From CAVSRC01 sp963830205 (lineage in GTDB: Bacteria > Pseudomonadota > Alphaproteobacteria > Rhizobiales > Kaistiaceae): a stretch of DNA of 64,000 bases. The notes beneath the pieces are model-generated. The model ran no database searches. It was not told where the DNA came from and was given only the letters and a program-made list of their open reading frames with translations. Numbering within the stretch: position 1 is the stretch's first letter; every line of letters begins with the position of its first letter. The stretch spans positions 1 through 64,000 of the forward strand of contig CAWHLP010000034.1 of assembly GCA_963830205.1 (NCBI GenBank). Direction: 5' to 3'. Positions 48,200 through 57,580 of this stretch are shown here, piece after piece. The position numbers and the translations under genes are program-made.

Positions 48200-48316
48200 C
48201 GCTGACACTCCCCCAAAGCGAAGTGTCAGATACAGAATCACACCACACAACTCGCTGAGAAGCCTTCATCGCTCCTCCGAGTCACTCTGCCGCACAACAA
48301 TGTGTGCATGCCCTAG
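46830..48316 (-). mobile_element. IS4-family (Tn5-like) insertion sequence, 1487 bp
   Basis: Terminal inverted repeats match: CTAGGGGATGCACACATT at the left end (46830-46847) and, on the other strand, CTAGGGCATGCACACATT at the right end (48316-48299), 17 of 18 identical. It encodes one transposase whose TAG stop lies in the outermost left repeat. The bases outside the ends do not show a 9-bp target duplication (CCTTTCAGG on the left, CGCGTGAGC on the right). It sits in the loop of a CCCTCCCC/GGGGAGGG palindrome. Confidence 0.88.
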
Positions 48317-49230
48317 CGCGTGAGCGCGGGGAGGGTGGCCGGCGAGAGCCGGCCGGGTGGGGGTTGGCGTGTTCTCGTCTGGCAACTGCACCGACATCGG
48401 TTTGGTCGTCCCCTCGCCCCATTGGGGAGAGGGACAGGGTGAGGGGGCGAGAGCCCATCCGGATAACTCGGCGCCCCCTCACCCGCTCGCTTCGCTCGCG
48501 ACCTCTCCTCGCTGGGGAGAGGTGATCCAGTGCCCGTGGCGATGCCCGAAAATACTTATCCCCCTCCTCCCGACCACCCCCATATTGGTTGGCATCCTCG
48601 CTCGAATGAGGGGCGTCTCCGGAGGCGACTTGAGATGGAGCGGGGTGCGGTGCCCCCGCGGGCCGGATTCGCAAATCCGGTTCTCGGGGCGATCCCGGCG
48701 GGACCGTCGGCACTACGACCGGCCGCCGAAAGGCTTGAACCCAGCGCAAATGCTGGGCGTAGAGCCCGCCGGGAAACGGAGACGAAAATCGCCGCGGCGG
48801 GTGCTCGGGTCGAGTGCCCCCAGTTTTCGCGGAGTAACCGCACGGCAATCGCCGGGCGCCCGCCACCCCCTCGTCATGCGAGGGGAATGTTCTTTGAAAG
48901 GTTCATAGCTCGGTGCCAATCGCACGCGGGAATGAAAAGGTATGTCGTCCAGGCGAAAGCCGGGACCCAGTCATCACCGCCGCCAGCGGTCAATCAGCAG
49001 GCGCCTGCGTCTACTGGGTGCCCGCTCGGGGACGGGCACGACAGGAGTGTGTGGCAATGCGCGTGCCAACCACCCTCAGCGCGTATGAACCGAACGGGAG
49101 CGAAGCCCTTGCATTTCGCGACTGCCTGTTCCATCTGGGCAGGCACTGAACGCGCGACAGGAGAGACCGATGAACCAGACCGCGACGCATGCCTTCGCCC
49201 GCGTCCCGTCATTCGCTCCGGTCTCTCGCC
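48317..49230. other. 914 bp without a recognised gene, several palindromes
   Basis: 48405-48527 holds the CCCTCACCC repeat family. 48600-48900 is GC-rich with hairpin-like words (GGATTCGCAAATCC, CCCAGCGCAAATGCTGGG, GGCGATTGCC-like and CCCTCGTCATGCGAGGGG) and is not convincingly coding in any frame. 48945-49060 contains GCCGGGACCCAG facing CTGGGTGCCCGCTC and GGGCACGACAGGAG, a further repeat type. The origin of 48600-48900 is unknown; a structured RNA or remnant element is possible. Confidence 0.5.
48405..48527. repeat. CCCTCACCC / GGGTGAGGG palindromic repeat cluster
   Basis: CCCCTCGCCCCATTGGGGAG, GGGTGAGGGGGCGAGAGCCC, ATCCGGATAACTCGGC, CCCCCTCACCCGCTCGCTTC and CTCTCCTCGCTGGGGAGAGG; the right-hand counterpart of the cluster at 46605 across the insertion sequence. 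Confidence 0.75.
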
Positions 49231-50820
49231 ATGCTCAAACCCGTCGTCGCGCTCCACGCCGTCACCCTGGCAACGCCTGACGGCCACCCGCTTCTCGAAA
49301 ACCTCGATCTCGTCTTCGGCGCCGACCGCACCGGCCTCGTCGGCCGCAACGGCATCGGCAAGTCGACCCTCCTCCGCGTGATCGCCGGCGAGGCGGAACC
49401 GCAAGCCGGTTCGGTCGAACGTACCGGCCGCGTGGCCGTGCTGCGCCAGAGCGTGCAGGTCGCAGACAGCGACACGCTCGCCGACCTGCTCGGCATCCGT
49501 TCGGCGCTCGCCCGCCTCAGGCGGCTGGAGGCCGGCAAGCGGTTCGCTCGCCGACGCGGCCGAAGCCGACTGGACGCTGGAGGCGCGGCTGGAAGCGGCG
49601 CTCGCCGAGGTCGGCCTCGCCGGCATCGAAACCGACCGGCCGCTGACCGCGCTCTCCGGCGGCGAGCGCACGCGCGCCGCCCTTGCCGCCCTCATCATCG
49701 CCGAGCCGGACCTGATCCTGCTCGACGAGCCGACCAACAATGTCGACGCCGCGGGGCGCGCCACCATCGCCGGCATCCTTGGCCGTTGGAAGAAGGGCGC
49801 CGTCGTGGTCAGCCACGACCGCGCCCTGCTCCGCCCGATGGACCGCATCGTCGAGCTGTCGGGCCTCGGCGCGCGCATCTATGGCGGCGGCTATGACCTC
49901 TACGCTGCCCGCAAGGCAGAGGAGCGGGCCGCCGCCGAACGCGACCTCGACGCTGCCAAACGCGATGTGGCTACCGTCGCGCGGCGCATCCAGTCAGCGC
50001 AGGAGCGCAAGGCGCGCCGCGACGCCGCCGGCAAGCGCAGCCGTGCCAAGGGCGACCAGCCGAAGATCCTGCTCGACGCGCAGAAGGAGCGCAGCCAGAA
50101 GACGGCGGGCGGCGCCAGCGCGCTCGCCGAGCGCCAGCGCGCCACCGCTGCCGCGGCGCTGTCGGAGGCGGAGGCGGCGGTGGAACGGGTCCGCCAGCTC
50201 TCGCTCAGCCTGCCATCGACCGGCCTGCCCGCCGGGCGCACGGTGCTCGCCTTCACGCAAGTCGGCTACGCCTATGCCGGCAGCCAACCGACGTTCAGCG
50301 GCATCGACTTCATCATGGCCGGGCCGGAGCGGGTGGCGCTGACCGGGCCGAACGGGGCCGGCAAGTCGACCTTCCTCAAGCTCGCCTGCGGCGCGCTGGC
50401 GCCGATCGCGGGAACCGTGCGAACGTCCGGTGCCCTCGATCGTGCTCGACCAGAGCGTTGCCATCCTCGATCCCGCCGAAACCATCCTCGACAATTTCCG
50501 CCGGCTCGACCCGGCGGCGACGCCCAACCAGGCCCATGCGGCGCTCGCCCGCTTCCTGTTCCGCAACGTCGATGCCCTGAAGCCGGTCGGCGCGCTCTCC
50601 GGCGGGGAAATGCTGCGCGCCGGGCTTGCCTGCACGCTCGGCGCCAGCCACCCTCCCCAGCTTCTCATGCTGGACGAACCGACCAACCATCTCGATCTCG
50701 ATTCGATCGCGGCCATCGAGGCGGCGCTCGCCGACTTCGACGGCGCGCTCCTGGTCGCGAGCCACGACGAGGATTTCCTCGCCGCCATCGGCATCACCCG
50801 GCGGCTGACCTTTCCATTGA
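49231..50820 (+). CDS. ABC-F family ATPase, interrupted by three single-base insertions
   Basis: A soluble twin-ATPase protein of the ABC-F class (translation factors acting on the ribosome). First domain: Walker A VGRNGIGKSTLLRVI, signature TALSGGERTRAALAA and Walker B ILLDEPTNNVD; second domain: TGPNGAGKSTFLKLA, GALSGGEMLRAGLAC and LMLDEPTNHLDLDS. The pieces lie in successive frames, with extra bases at about 49537, 50429 and 50811; removing all three gives 528 aa ending at the TGA at 50818-50820. Uncorrected, the last piece reads on into mutY, which looks like a fusion but is not one. Confidence 0.85.
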
Positions 50821-50831
50821 GCGGCGACCCC

Positions 50832-51920
50832 ATGACGATCGCCCAGCCCCTGCTTGCCTGGTACGACCGCCACGCGCGCCGGCTTCCCTGGCGCATCGGC
50901 CCGAAGGCCCGGGCGCGCGGGGTGACGCCCGATCCCTATCGCGTGTGGCTCTCCGAGATCATGCTGCAGCAGACGACGGTCGCGGCGGTCAAACCCTATT
51001 TCGACGCCTTCCTCGCCCGCTGGCCGGACGTGGCGGCGCTTGCCGCCGCGCCGCGCGAGGAGGTGATGAAGGCGTGGGCCGGGCTCGGCTATTACGCCCG
51101 CGCCCGCAACCTCCATGCCTGTGCGCAAGCGGTGGTGCGCGACCACGATGGCCGCTTCCCCGAGACTGCGGCGGGGCTGAAGTCCCTCCCCGGCATCGGC
51201 GACTACACCGCTGCGGCGATCGCGGCGATCGCCTTCGACGAGCCGGTGGCGGTGGTCGACGGCAACATCGAGCGGGTGGTCGCGCGGCTGTTCGCGATCG
51301 AGACGCCGCTGCCCGCGGCCAAGAAGGAGATCCGCGCGCGCCAGCAGGTGATGACGCCGGCGCGCCGTGCCGGCGACTATGCTCAGGCGATGATGGATCT
51401 CGGCGCCGCCCTGTGCACGCCGAGAGAGCCGGCCTGCGTGCTCTGCCCGCTCTCCGGATCCTGCATCGCCCATGCCCGCGGCGAAGAGGGGCGCTACCCG
51501 GTCAAGGCGGAGAAGGCCGTCCGCCCGACCCGCCACGGCGCCGCCTTCGTCGCCGTCCGCGACGATGGCGCGGTGCTGCTCCGGCGGCGGCCGGACAAGG
51601 GATTGCTGGGCGGCATGGCGGAGGTCCCCGGCAGCCAATGGGTGAATCGCGCCAACGGCTTGAGCCCCCTGGCTGACACGCCGATTCAAGCCGATTGGCG
51701 CCTCCTCCCCGGCACCGTCGTCCACGTGTTCACGCATTTCAGGCTGGAACTGAACGTGTATTGCGCCCGCCTCGGCGCGATGGAACAAGCCCCTTCGGGT
51801 TGCTGGTGGGCGCCGGCGGAAACGCTCGCCGGTGAGGCGCTGCCGAGCGTGATGAAGAAGGTCATCGAGGCGGCGCTGCCAGGAGCGACCCGGCGGACAC
51901 GGGACGGACGGACAACGTGA
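50832..51920 (+). CDS. mutY: A/G-specific adenine glycosylase
   Basis: A 362-aa base-excision repair enzyme removing A opposite 8-oxoguanine. WLSEIMLQQTTVAAVKPYFD, the helix-hairpin-helix LPGIGDYTAAAIAAIAF with following VVDGNIERVVARL (catalytic Asp), and the [4Fe-4S] motif CTPREPACVLCPLSGSC (C-X6-C-X2-C-X5-C). The C-terminal Nudix-like domain, which recognises 8-oxoG, is complete. The ATG at 50832 lies 12 bp after the repaired ABC-F stop. The stop overlaps the HAD gene (GTGA). Confidence 0.96.
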   Translation: MTIAQPLLAWYDRHARRLPWRIGPKARARGVTPDPYRVWLSEIMLQQTTVAAVKPYFDAFLARWPDVAALAAAPREEVMKAWAGLGYYARARNLHACAQAVVRDHDGRFPETAAGLKSLPGIGDYTAAAIAAIAFDEPVAVVDGNIERVVARLFAIETPLPAAKKEIRARQQVMTPARRAGDYAQAMMDLGAALCTPREPACVLCPLSGSCIAHARGEEGRYPVKAEKAVRPTRHGAAFVAVRDDGAVLLRRRPDKGLLGGMAEVPGSQWVNRANGLSPLADTPIQADWRLLPGTVVHVFTHFRLELNVYCARLGAMEQAPSGCWWAPAETLAGEALPSVMKKVIEAALPGATRRTRDGRTT

Positions 51921-52546
51921 GCGACATTCGGCATATCGTCTTCGACATCGGCATGGTGCTTGTCGAATGGGACGCGGAAATCCCTTATCGGCGGCTCATC
52001 CCCGACGCGGCCGAGCGGCGCTATTTCCTGACCCACGTCTGCACCCAGGAATGGAACATCCAGCAGGACCGCGGACGCGGCTGGCGCGAGGCCGAGGACC
52101 AGCTCATCGCCCAGTATCCCGAGCATGAGGCGATGATCCGCGCCTTCCGCCAGAACTGGGCGGAGATGGTGCCGCGCCATTTTCCGGACACGCTGGCAAT
52201 CCGCGACGCGCTGATGGCAGAGGGCTACGACGTGACCGCGCTGACCAACTTCGCCGCCGACACCTTCGCCGAGGCGCGGGTCAAGTTCCCCTTCCTCAAC
52301 CAGTTCCGCGGCATCACGGTCTCGGCCGACATCGGCCTGATGAAGCCGGAGCTTGCCATCTACCGGCATCACCAGCAGGCCTTCGGCCTCGATCCCGCGG
52401 CGACCCTCTTCTTCGACGACAACTCCGCCAATGTCGCCGGGGCGCGCGCCGCCGGCTGGCAGGCGGAACAGTTCGTCGGCGCCGCGCAGATGCGCGCCGA
52501 CCTCGCCCGCCACGGCGTCATGCTGGACAGACACGCCTCATCCTGA
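51917..52546 (+). CDS. HAD-superfamily hydrolase (YihX-like)
   Basis: A 209-aa HAD-IA protein: VFDIGMVLVEWD at the N-terminus (nucleophile Asp; Gly instead of the second Asp, as in YihX-like members), TALTNFAADTF (motif II), ADIGLMKPELAIY (motif III Lys) and FFDDNSANVAGARAAGW (motif IV). YihX relatives are sugar-phosphate phosphatases. GTG start overlapping mutY, so coupled to it. Its TGA stop lies within a CTCATCCTGAGG repeat. Confidence 0.87.
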   Translation: MSDIRHIVFDIGMVLVEWDAEIPYRRLIPDAAERRYFLTHVCTQEWNIQQDRGRGWREAEDQLIAQYPEHEAMIRAFRQNWAEMVPRHFPDTLAIRDALMAEGYDVTALTNFAADTFAEARVKFPFLNQFRGITVSADIGLMKPELAIYRHHQQAFGLDPAATLFFDDNSANVAGARAAGWQAEQFVGAAQMRADLARHGVMLDRHASS

Positions 52547-52580
52547 GGCGCCCGTCCGCAGGACGGGCTTCGAAGGGTCA
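52537..52580. repeat. CTCATCCTGAGG repeat forming the stops of two convergent genes
   Basis: CCTCATCCTGAGGCGCCCGT, CCGCAGGACGGGCTTCGAAG, then GGTCA. The TGA of the HAD gene (52544-52546) and the TGA of the PHP gene (52580-52578 on the minus strand) both lie in it. Confidence 0.7.
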
Positions 52581-53477
52581 GTCGGGCCAGACCGGATTGG
52601 ACCATGCCGAACGGCCGGCGGCGTCGGTCACCACCAGGCGGAACCAGTCGCCGGCGAAGCGTTCGAGCGGCAGGCTCGCCCGCGTCATCTGCCGGCTGGT
52701 GCGGTTGACCGTGCGGCTGCCGCGGCCGACCAGCGCCACGTTGACGGCGGGCGAGCACTCGACATGGGCCTCGCCGCCTGCGACGGCGAAGGCATGGATG
52801 AGCGGACCCTGGCTCGCATAGAAGTCGCCGGCCTTCATGGCGGCCGTGAGCGCCACCGGCTCGTTGGCCTCGGCCTTGACCATCATCCAGCCGCCGAAGC
52901 CGTCATCGATCCTGAAATGAGCGTCGTCGGCGGCATAGGCGGTGAGCCGGTGTCCCTCATTGAGGAGCAGGTCGAGCAGATAGGTGCCGTCCGGGCGGGC
53001 GCATTCGAGCTGGCAGCCGTGATTGTAGATCTCGACGGCATGGGCATGGGCGGCCATGGCGCGGCCGTCGGCCTCGGTCAGTCCCGACCATTGCGGGTGG
53101 GCGATGCCGACGAAGGCGCCGGCGGCCTTGGCCCGCGCGGCAAGCGCCACGCCGGTCTCGTCCGCGCCGGTCGGGGCGAAGTCCTGCGGCAGGCCGGCGG
53201 CGAGCACATGCCAGATCTCGCCGTGGCTGTTGGCCGGTGCATGGATCTCGGCGCCCAGGATGGTGGTGAACGAGTTGGTGCGGAAGGGCCGCGTGTCGGC
53301 GATCGGGAATCCGTAGACGGGCAGGAAATGATCCGACAGGCAGAGGAAATCGTAGCCCGCCTCGCGGTAGAGCCGGCAGACTTCCTCCGGCTCGAGCCGC
53401 CCGTCGGAGAGCGTCGAGTGGGTGTGGATGTTGCCCCGCCAGAAGCGGCCGGGAGCCGCGAAAGCATGTGTGCCCAT
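52578..53477 (-). CDS. PHP-domain phosphoesterase
   Basis: A 299-aa protein with the metal-binding PHP motifs NIHTHSTLSDG (HxH), LCLSDHFLPVYG (DH), GAEIHAP (Glu and His), GIAHPQWSG and YAADDAHF (late Asp and His). No signal peptide. The family hydrolyses phosphoesters; relatives act on nucleotides or histidinol phosphate, but the substrate here is open. Stand-alone gene. Confidence 0.85.
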   Translation of the reverse strand: MGTHAFAAPGRFWRGNIHTHSTLSDGRLEPEEVCRLYREAGYDFLCLSDHFLPVYGFPIADTRPFRTNSFTTILGAEIHAPANSHGEIWHVLAAGLPQDFAPTGADETGVALAARAKAAGAFVGIAHPQWSGLTEADGRAMAAHAHAVEIYNHGCQLECARPDGTYLLDLLLNEGHRLTAYAADDAHFRIDDGFGGWMMVKAEANEPVALTAAMKAGDFYASQGPLIHAFAVAGGEAHVECSPAVNVALVGRGSRTVNRTSRQMTRASLPLERFAGDWFRLVVTDAAGRSAWSNPVWPD

Positions 53478-53560
53478 GGGGCGACCCTCGTCGATGTCGA
53501 AGACACGACGATGACAATGCCGGGGCCGGTCAAGTCAAGCGGGACGTCGACGCCTTCCGC

Positions 53561-54676
53561 TCACGCTCCGGCGCTGTGCAGGGCGCGCCGGGCGACCGCC
53601 CGCAGCTCGTCGATCGGCGCCCGTGCGCCATCGACGATGGTGTGCCAGAAGGTCCAGCCGTTGCAGGCGTCGAGCCCCTGCACCAGCGCGCCGATGCGGT
53701 GGATGGAGCCGGTGTGCTCTCCGACCCGGACCGTGCCGTCGGCGCGCACCTCGGCCTCGTGGCGGGCGCGCGCATCGGTGAGGATCGTGCCGGGCGCGAT
53801 CAGGCCGGCCTCGACCAGGGAGCCGAAGGGGACGCGCGGCTCGCCGCGCTTGCCGGCACTGACGGCGATGGCCGTCTCGGGCACCGGCTCGACGTCGGCG
53901 ATGCGGGCCATGGCTGCGGCGATATACTCGTCCTCGCGCTCGATGCCGACGAAATGGCGGCCGAGCCTTCTGGCGACCGCGCCGGTGGTGCCGGTGCCGA
54001 AGAACGGGTCGAGCACCACGTCGCCCGGCTGGGTGGAGGCGAGCAGGATGCGGTGGAGCAGCGCCTCCGGCTTCTGGGTCGGGTGGGCCTTGTGCCCCTC
54101 CCCGTCCTTCAGCCGCTCGTTGCCGGTGCAGATCGGGAACAGCCAGTCTGAGCGCATCTGGGTGCCCTCATTGGCCTCCTTCAGCGCGTGATAGTTGAAG
54201 GTGTAGCCCTTGGCGTTGGCGTCGCGGCTCGCCCAGATCAGCGTCTCGTGGGCATTGGTGAAGCGCCGCCCGCGGAAATTGGGCATCGGGTTGGTCTTGC
54301 GCCAGACGATGTCGTTGAGGATCCAGAAGCCAAGATCCTGGAGGATGGCGCCGACGCGGAAGATGTTGTGGTAGGAGCCGATCACCCACAGGGCGCCGTT
54401 CGGCTTGAGCACCCGCCGGCAGGCGTAGAGCCAGGCGCGGGTGAAATCGTCATAGGCCGAAAACGAGGCGAACTTGTCCCAGTCGTCGTCGACGGCGGCG
54501 ACCTCCGACTGGTCCGGCCGGGTGAGCCGGCCCTCGAGCTGCAGGTTGTAGGGCGGGTCGGCGAAGACCAGGTCCACCGAGGCGGCGGGGAGCTTCTCCA
54601 GTTCGGTGATGCAATCGCCCCTGAGAATCGTATCGAGCCAGGGGGCTTCCCCGGCAGCAGCCCGCAACGCACCCAT
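53561..54676 (-). CDS. ccrM: CcrM-type GANTC adenine methyltransferase
   Basis: A 371-aa beta-class DNA N6-adenine methyltransferase of the cell-cycle-regulated CcrM family. The catalytic motif DPPYNLQLEGRLTRPDQSEV comes first, followed by the target-recognition region, then the SAM motif LDPFFGTGTTGAVARRLGR; the C-terminal extension (ALVQGLDACNGWTFWHTIVD) is typical of CcrM. In Caulobacter and rhizobia it methylates GANTC late in the cell cycle. The ATG at 54676 is preferred over one 8 codons upstream. CtrA-like half-sites lie at 54761-54789. Confidence 0.93.
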   Translation of the reverse strand: MGALRAAAGEAPWLDTILRGDCITELEKLPAASVDLVFADPPYNLQLEGRLTRPDQSEVAAVDDDWDKFASFSAYDDFTRAWLYACRRVLKPNGALWVIGSYHNIFRVGAILQDLGFWILNDIVWRKTNPMPNFRGRRFTNAHETLIWASRDANAKGYTFNYHALKEANEGTQMRSDWLFPICTGNERLKDGEGHKAHPTQKPEALLHRILLASTQPGDVVLDPFFGTGTTGAVARRLGRHFVGIEREDEYIAAAMARIADVEPVPETAIAVSAGKRGEPRVPFGSLVEAGLIAPGTILTDARARHEAEVRADGTVRVGEHTGSIHRIGALVQGLDACNGWTFWHTIVDGARAPIDELRAVARRALHSAGA

Positions 54677-54760
54677 GACCACCCCAACGCAACACGACAC
54701 AACCAGGAGCCGCGCGTCCCGAGCGCGACAGAGCCAGGCCGAATCCTGCTCGGACTACGG

Positions 54761-54789
54761 TTAACCCCAGGTTAGGCAGCATGGTTAAG
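54761..54789 (-). promoter_or_regulatory. CtrA-like sites upstream of ccrM
   Basis: On the plus strand TTAA (54761-54764), CCCCAGG, TTAG (54772-54775) makes a TTAA-N7-TTAG site; on the minus strand TTAACCAT, a full CtrA half-site, lies at 54789-54782 or so. ccrM is a known CtrA target in related bacteria. They sit 85-115 bp before the ccrM ATG. Confidence 0.6.
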
Positions 54790-54913
54790 CGACCGTGAAG
54801 GCTTGGCCCCGGCGCGCGCCTGCCATGCACATCGCCCCTTTCACAGCCGGGCCGGCGGCGTTACATGAACAGCGCCGAACCCTCCCCTCCCCGGCCCACA
54901 GACGGAATTCGAG

Positions 54914-55597
54914 ATGCTTTATGTCTTCGACTGCGACGGTGTCCTCATCGATTCGGAGACCATCGCCTCCAGCGTCGATTCGGAGTTCCTGGCCGAGATC
55001 GGCTACGAGATCACGCCTCAGGAGGTCACCACCCGTTTCGCCGGCCTGACCGGCCGGATGATCGGCGAAATCGTCGAGGCGGAGATCGGCCGCAAGCTGC
55101 CCGACGACTTCTTCCAGCGCACGCAGGAGGAGATCGACCGGCGGCTCGCCCGCGACCTCAAGGCGGTGCCCGGCGTGCTCGAGGTGCTCGACCGGCTGGA
55201 GGGGCAGCCCCGTTGCGTGTGCTCCAATTCGGGGAGCGCGCGCCTCAAGCTGTCGCTGGAAAAGACCCGCCTGTGGGACCGCTTCGCGCCGCACATCTAC
55301 TCGGCGACCGAGGTCGGCGACTTCAAGCCGAAACCGGCGCCCAACGTCTATCGCCATGCCATCGCGGTGTTCGGCGCAGACCCGCGCGAGACCGTGGTCC
55401 TCGAGGACACCGCATTCGGCGTGGCGGCGGCCAAGGCCGCCGGAGCGCGGGTGATCGGCTTCACCGGCGGCGCCCACACGTGGCCCGGCCATGCCGACGT
55501 GCTGACCGATGCCGGCGCCGAGACAGTGATCAACCGCTTCGCCCACCTGCCGGCAACCGCCGAGGCCCTGCTCGCCTGGGAAGGAATGCCGGGTTAA
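54914..55597 (+). CDS. HAD-superfamily phosphatase (GS1/phosphoglycolate type)
   Basis: A 227-aa HAD-IA protein: VFDCDGVLIDSE (both catalytic Asp present), CVCSNSGSARLK (motif II), GDFKPKPAPNVYRHA (motif III Lys) and VVLEDTAFGVAAAKAAG (motif IV). Cap domain of helical type at residues 16-85. The substrate is unknown; phosphoglycolate or a sugar phosphate would fit. Divergent from ccrM across 237 bp. Confidence 0.87.
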   Translation: MLYVFDCDGVLIDSETIASSVDSEFLAEIGYEITPQEVTTRFAGLTGRMIGEIVEAEIGRKLPDDFFQRTQEEIDRRLARDLKAVPGVLEVLDRLEGQPRCVCSNSGSARLKLSLEKTRLWDRFAPHIYSATEVGDFKPKPAPNVYRHAIAVFGADPRETVVLEDTAFGVAAAKAAGARVIGFTGGAHTWPGHADVLTDAGAETVINRFAHLPATAEALLAWEGMPG

Positions 55598-55769
55598 CCA
55601 AGAAAGACTGCGGCAAGTCAGCGCAGCCAACGAAAACACGGATGAACAAGAATTCGTTTCATGTTCCTGCCGTATTAGGCGGGGCATGGTCCCGCTCCTT
55701 CCGAGCCCGATTCCCTCGCCCGGCGAGGGGCTGACATCCATTTCGGTGCTTTCGGCACCGCCGCCCGCC

Positions 55770-57578
55770 ATGTCCACTGATCGCATCTCAGCCAACGAAC
55801 CAGCGGGGCTGCTGCCGCGCTTCTCGCTTGCCGTGCCCGACCGGCTGCGCGCTTTGGTGCGCGGCAGCGAATTGTGGCTCGTGCTCCTGGCGGCAATCGT
55901 CGGGGCCGTCGCCGGCGCCACGGTCGTCGCCATGAACGTGACCGTCGGCATGCTGCACCAGATGCTCTTCGGCATCAGCGCCGGCGACCGGCTGAGCGCG
56001 GTGGAAAGCCTGCCGTCGGACATCGGCTTCCTCATCCCGGTGGTCGGCGGGCTGATCATGGCCGCCGTGGGGGTGGCGCTGGCCAGAACCCACGTCAAGC
56101 GGCCGGTCGACCCGATCGAGGCCAACGCCCTCCACGGCGGCCACATGTCGATCCGCGACAGCTTCATCGTCGCCGTACAGACGATCATCTCCAACGGTTT
56201 CGGCGCCTCGGTCGGCCTCGAGGCCGGCTATACCCAGATGGTCTCGGGCATCGCGTCGCGGCTCGGCATCAGCTTCCGGCTGAGGCGCGCCGACCTGCGC
56301 GTGCTGGTCGGCTGCGGCGCCGCCGGCGCCATCGCCGCCGCCTTCGGCGCGCCGCTGACCGGCGCCTTCTACGGCTTCGAGCTGATCATCGGCACCTATA
56401 CGGCCGCCACCCTGGCGCCGGTGCTGACCGCCTCCATCGTCGGCGTGCTGGTCACCCACCTGTTCGGCATCGAGCCCTATTCGATCGAGGTCGGGGCGCT
56501 GTCGGCCTTTAACGGCTCGGACCTGCCCAACGTGCTGCTGCTGGCGCTCATGTGCAGCGGCATCGGCATCCTGATCATGCGCGGCGTCACCTTGACCGAG
56601 CTCGGCTTCCGCCACTCGCACGTCCCGCGCCTGGTGCATCCGATCCTCGGCGGCCTGATCGTCGGTGGCTTCGCCCTGATCAACCCGCACGTGCTCTCCT
56701 CCGGCCACGGCGCGCTCAAGCTGACGCTCGATTCGGCGCTGCCGGCGATCGCGCCGCTCGCCCTGCTTCTCGTGCTCAAGGCGAGCGCCTCGGCCGTGTC
56801 GCTGGGCTCCGGCTTCCGCGGCGGCTTGTTCTTCGCTTCCCTCTACATCGGTGCGCTCGCCGGCAAGCTCTACGCCGCGGTGATGGCCGCGGCCCTGCCG
56901 GCGCTGGCTCCCGACCCGCTGGTGGCGACCATCGTCGGCATGAGCGCCACGGCCGTGGCGGTCGTCGGCGGGCCGCTGACCATGTCGTTCCTGGCGCTGG
57001 AGACGACCGGCGACGTGCCGGTCACGCTTGCCGTGCTGGCGGCGGCGATCGTCTCGGCGATCACCGTGCGCGAGCTGTTCGGCTATTCCTTCGCCACCTG
57101 GCGGCTGCATCTCCGCGGCGAGACCATCCGCAGCGCCCACGATGTCGGCCGCATCCGGGCGCTCACCGTCGGCAGCCTCATGCGCCGCGACGTGCGCACC
57201 GTGCTCGGCGACGTGCGCCTGTCGGCCTTCCGCCGTGACTTCCCGCTCGGGTCCACCCAGCGCGTGGTGGTGGTCGACGGCGCCGAGCGCTATCTCGGCA
57301 TCGCCCTGGTGCCGGAGATCCACGCCGCCGAACTCAACGGCGACGGCGATTCACGCACCATCGCGGAGTTCCTGCATTACCAGAAGGACGCGCTCGAGCC
57401 GCAGTTCAACGTCAAGGACGCGATGCGCATGTTCGACACGAGCGAGAGCGAGGCGCTGGCCGTGGTCGAGCCCGGCAGCCGGCGCGTGATCGGCCTCCTC
57501 ACCGAAGCGCACGCGCTCCGCCGCTACTCGGAAGAGCTCGACCGCGCCCGCCGCGACTTGGTCGGCGAAGGGCGGTAG
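55770..57578 (+). CDS. ClC-family chloride channel/antiporter with CBS pair
   Basis: A 602-aa integral membrane protein: ClC domain (residues about 20-430) with GFGASVGLEAGYTQMV (the gating Glu region), AAAFGAPLTGAFYGFEL and GSGFRGGLFFASLYIGALAG, then two CBS-like domains in the C-terminal cytoplasmic part (SLMRRDVRTVLGDVRLSAFR and VKDAMRMFDTSESEALAVVE). The CBS pair usually binds adenine nucleotides. ATG at 55770; an upstream ATG at 55686 is possible. gcvPB lies convergent 2 bp away. Confidence 0.9.
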   Translation: MSTDRISANEPAGLLPRFSLAVPDRLRALVRGSELWLVLLAAIVGAVAGATVVAMNVTVGMLHQMLFGISAGDRLSAVESLPSDIGFLIPVVGGLIMAAVGVALARTHVKRPVDPIEANALHGGHMSIRDSFIVAVQTIISNGFGASVGLEAGYTQMVSGIASRLGISFRLRRADLRVLVGCGAAGAIAAAFGAPLTGAFYGFELIIGTYTAATLAPVLTASIVGVLVTHLFGIEPYSIEVGALSAFNGSDLPNVLLLALMCSGIGILIMRGVTLTELGFRHSHVPRLVHPILGGLIVGGFALINPHVLSSGHGALKLTLDSALPAIAPLALLLVLKASASAVSLGSGFRGGLFFASLYIGALAGKLYAAVMAAALPALAPDPLVATIVGMSATAVAVVGGPLTMSFLALETTGDVPVTLAVLAAAIVSAITVRELFGYSFATWRLHLRGETIRSAHDVGRIRALTVGSLMRRDVRTVLGDVRLSAFRRDFPLGSTQRVVVVDGAERYLGIALVPEIHAAELNGDGDSRTIAEFLHYQKDALEPQFNVKDAMRMFDTSESEALAVVEPGSRRVIGLLTEAHALRRYSEELDRARRDLVGEGR

Positions 57579-57580
57579 GC

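Noticed and set aside
48889..48904. Second SOS-like pair GTTC ... GTTC
   Set aside because: The spacer is eight bases, not seven, and no gene starts nearby.
48530..49381. 283-aa open frame in the gap left of the ABC-F gene
   Set aside because: It runs through repeats and palindromes, then through the ABC-F start in the wrong frame; no domain is visible.
50430..51920. A continuous frame joining the ABC-F C-terminus to MutY
   Set aside because: ABC-F already needs two frame corrections upstream; a third extra T at 50811 restores a TGA 12 bp before a proper mutY ATG, and both proteins then have normal lengths.
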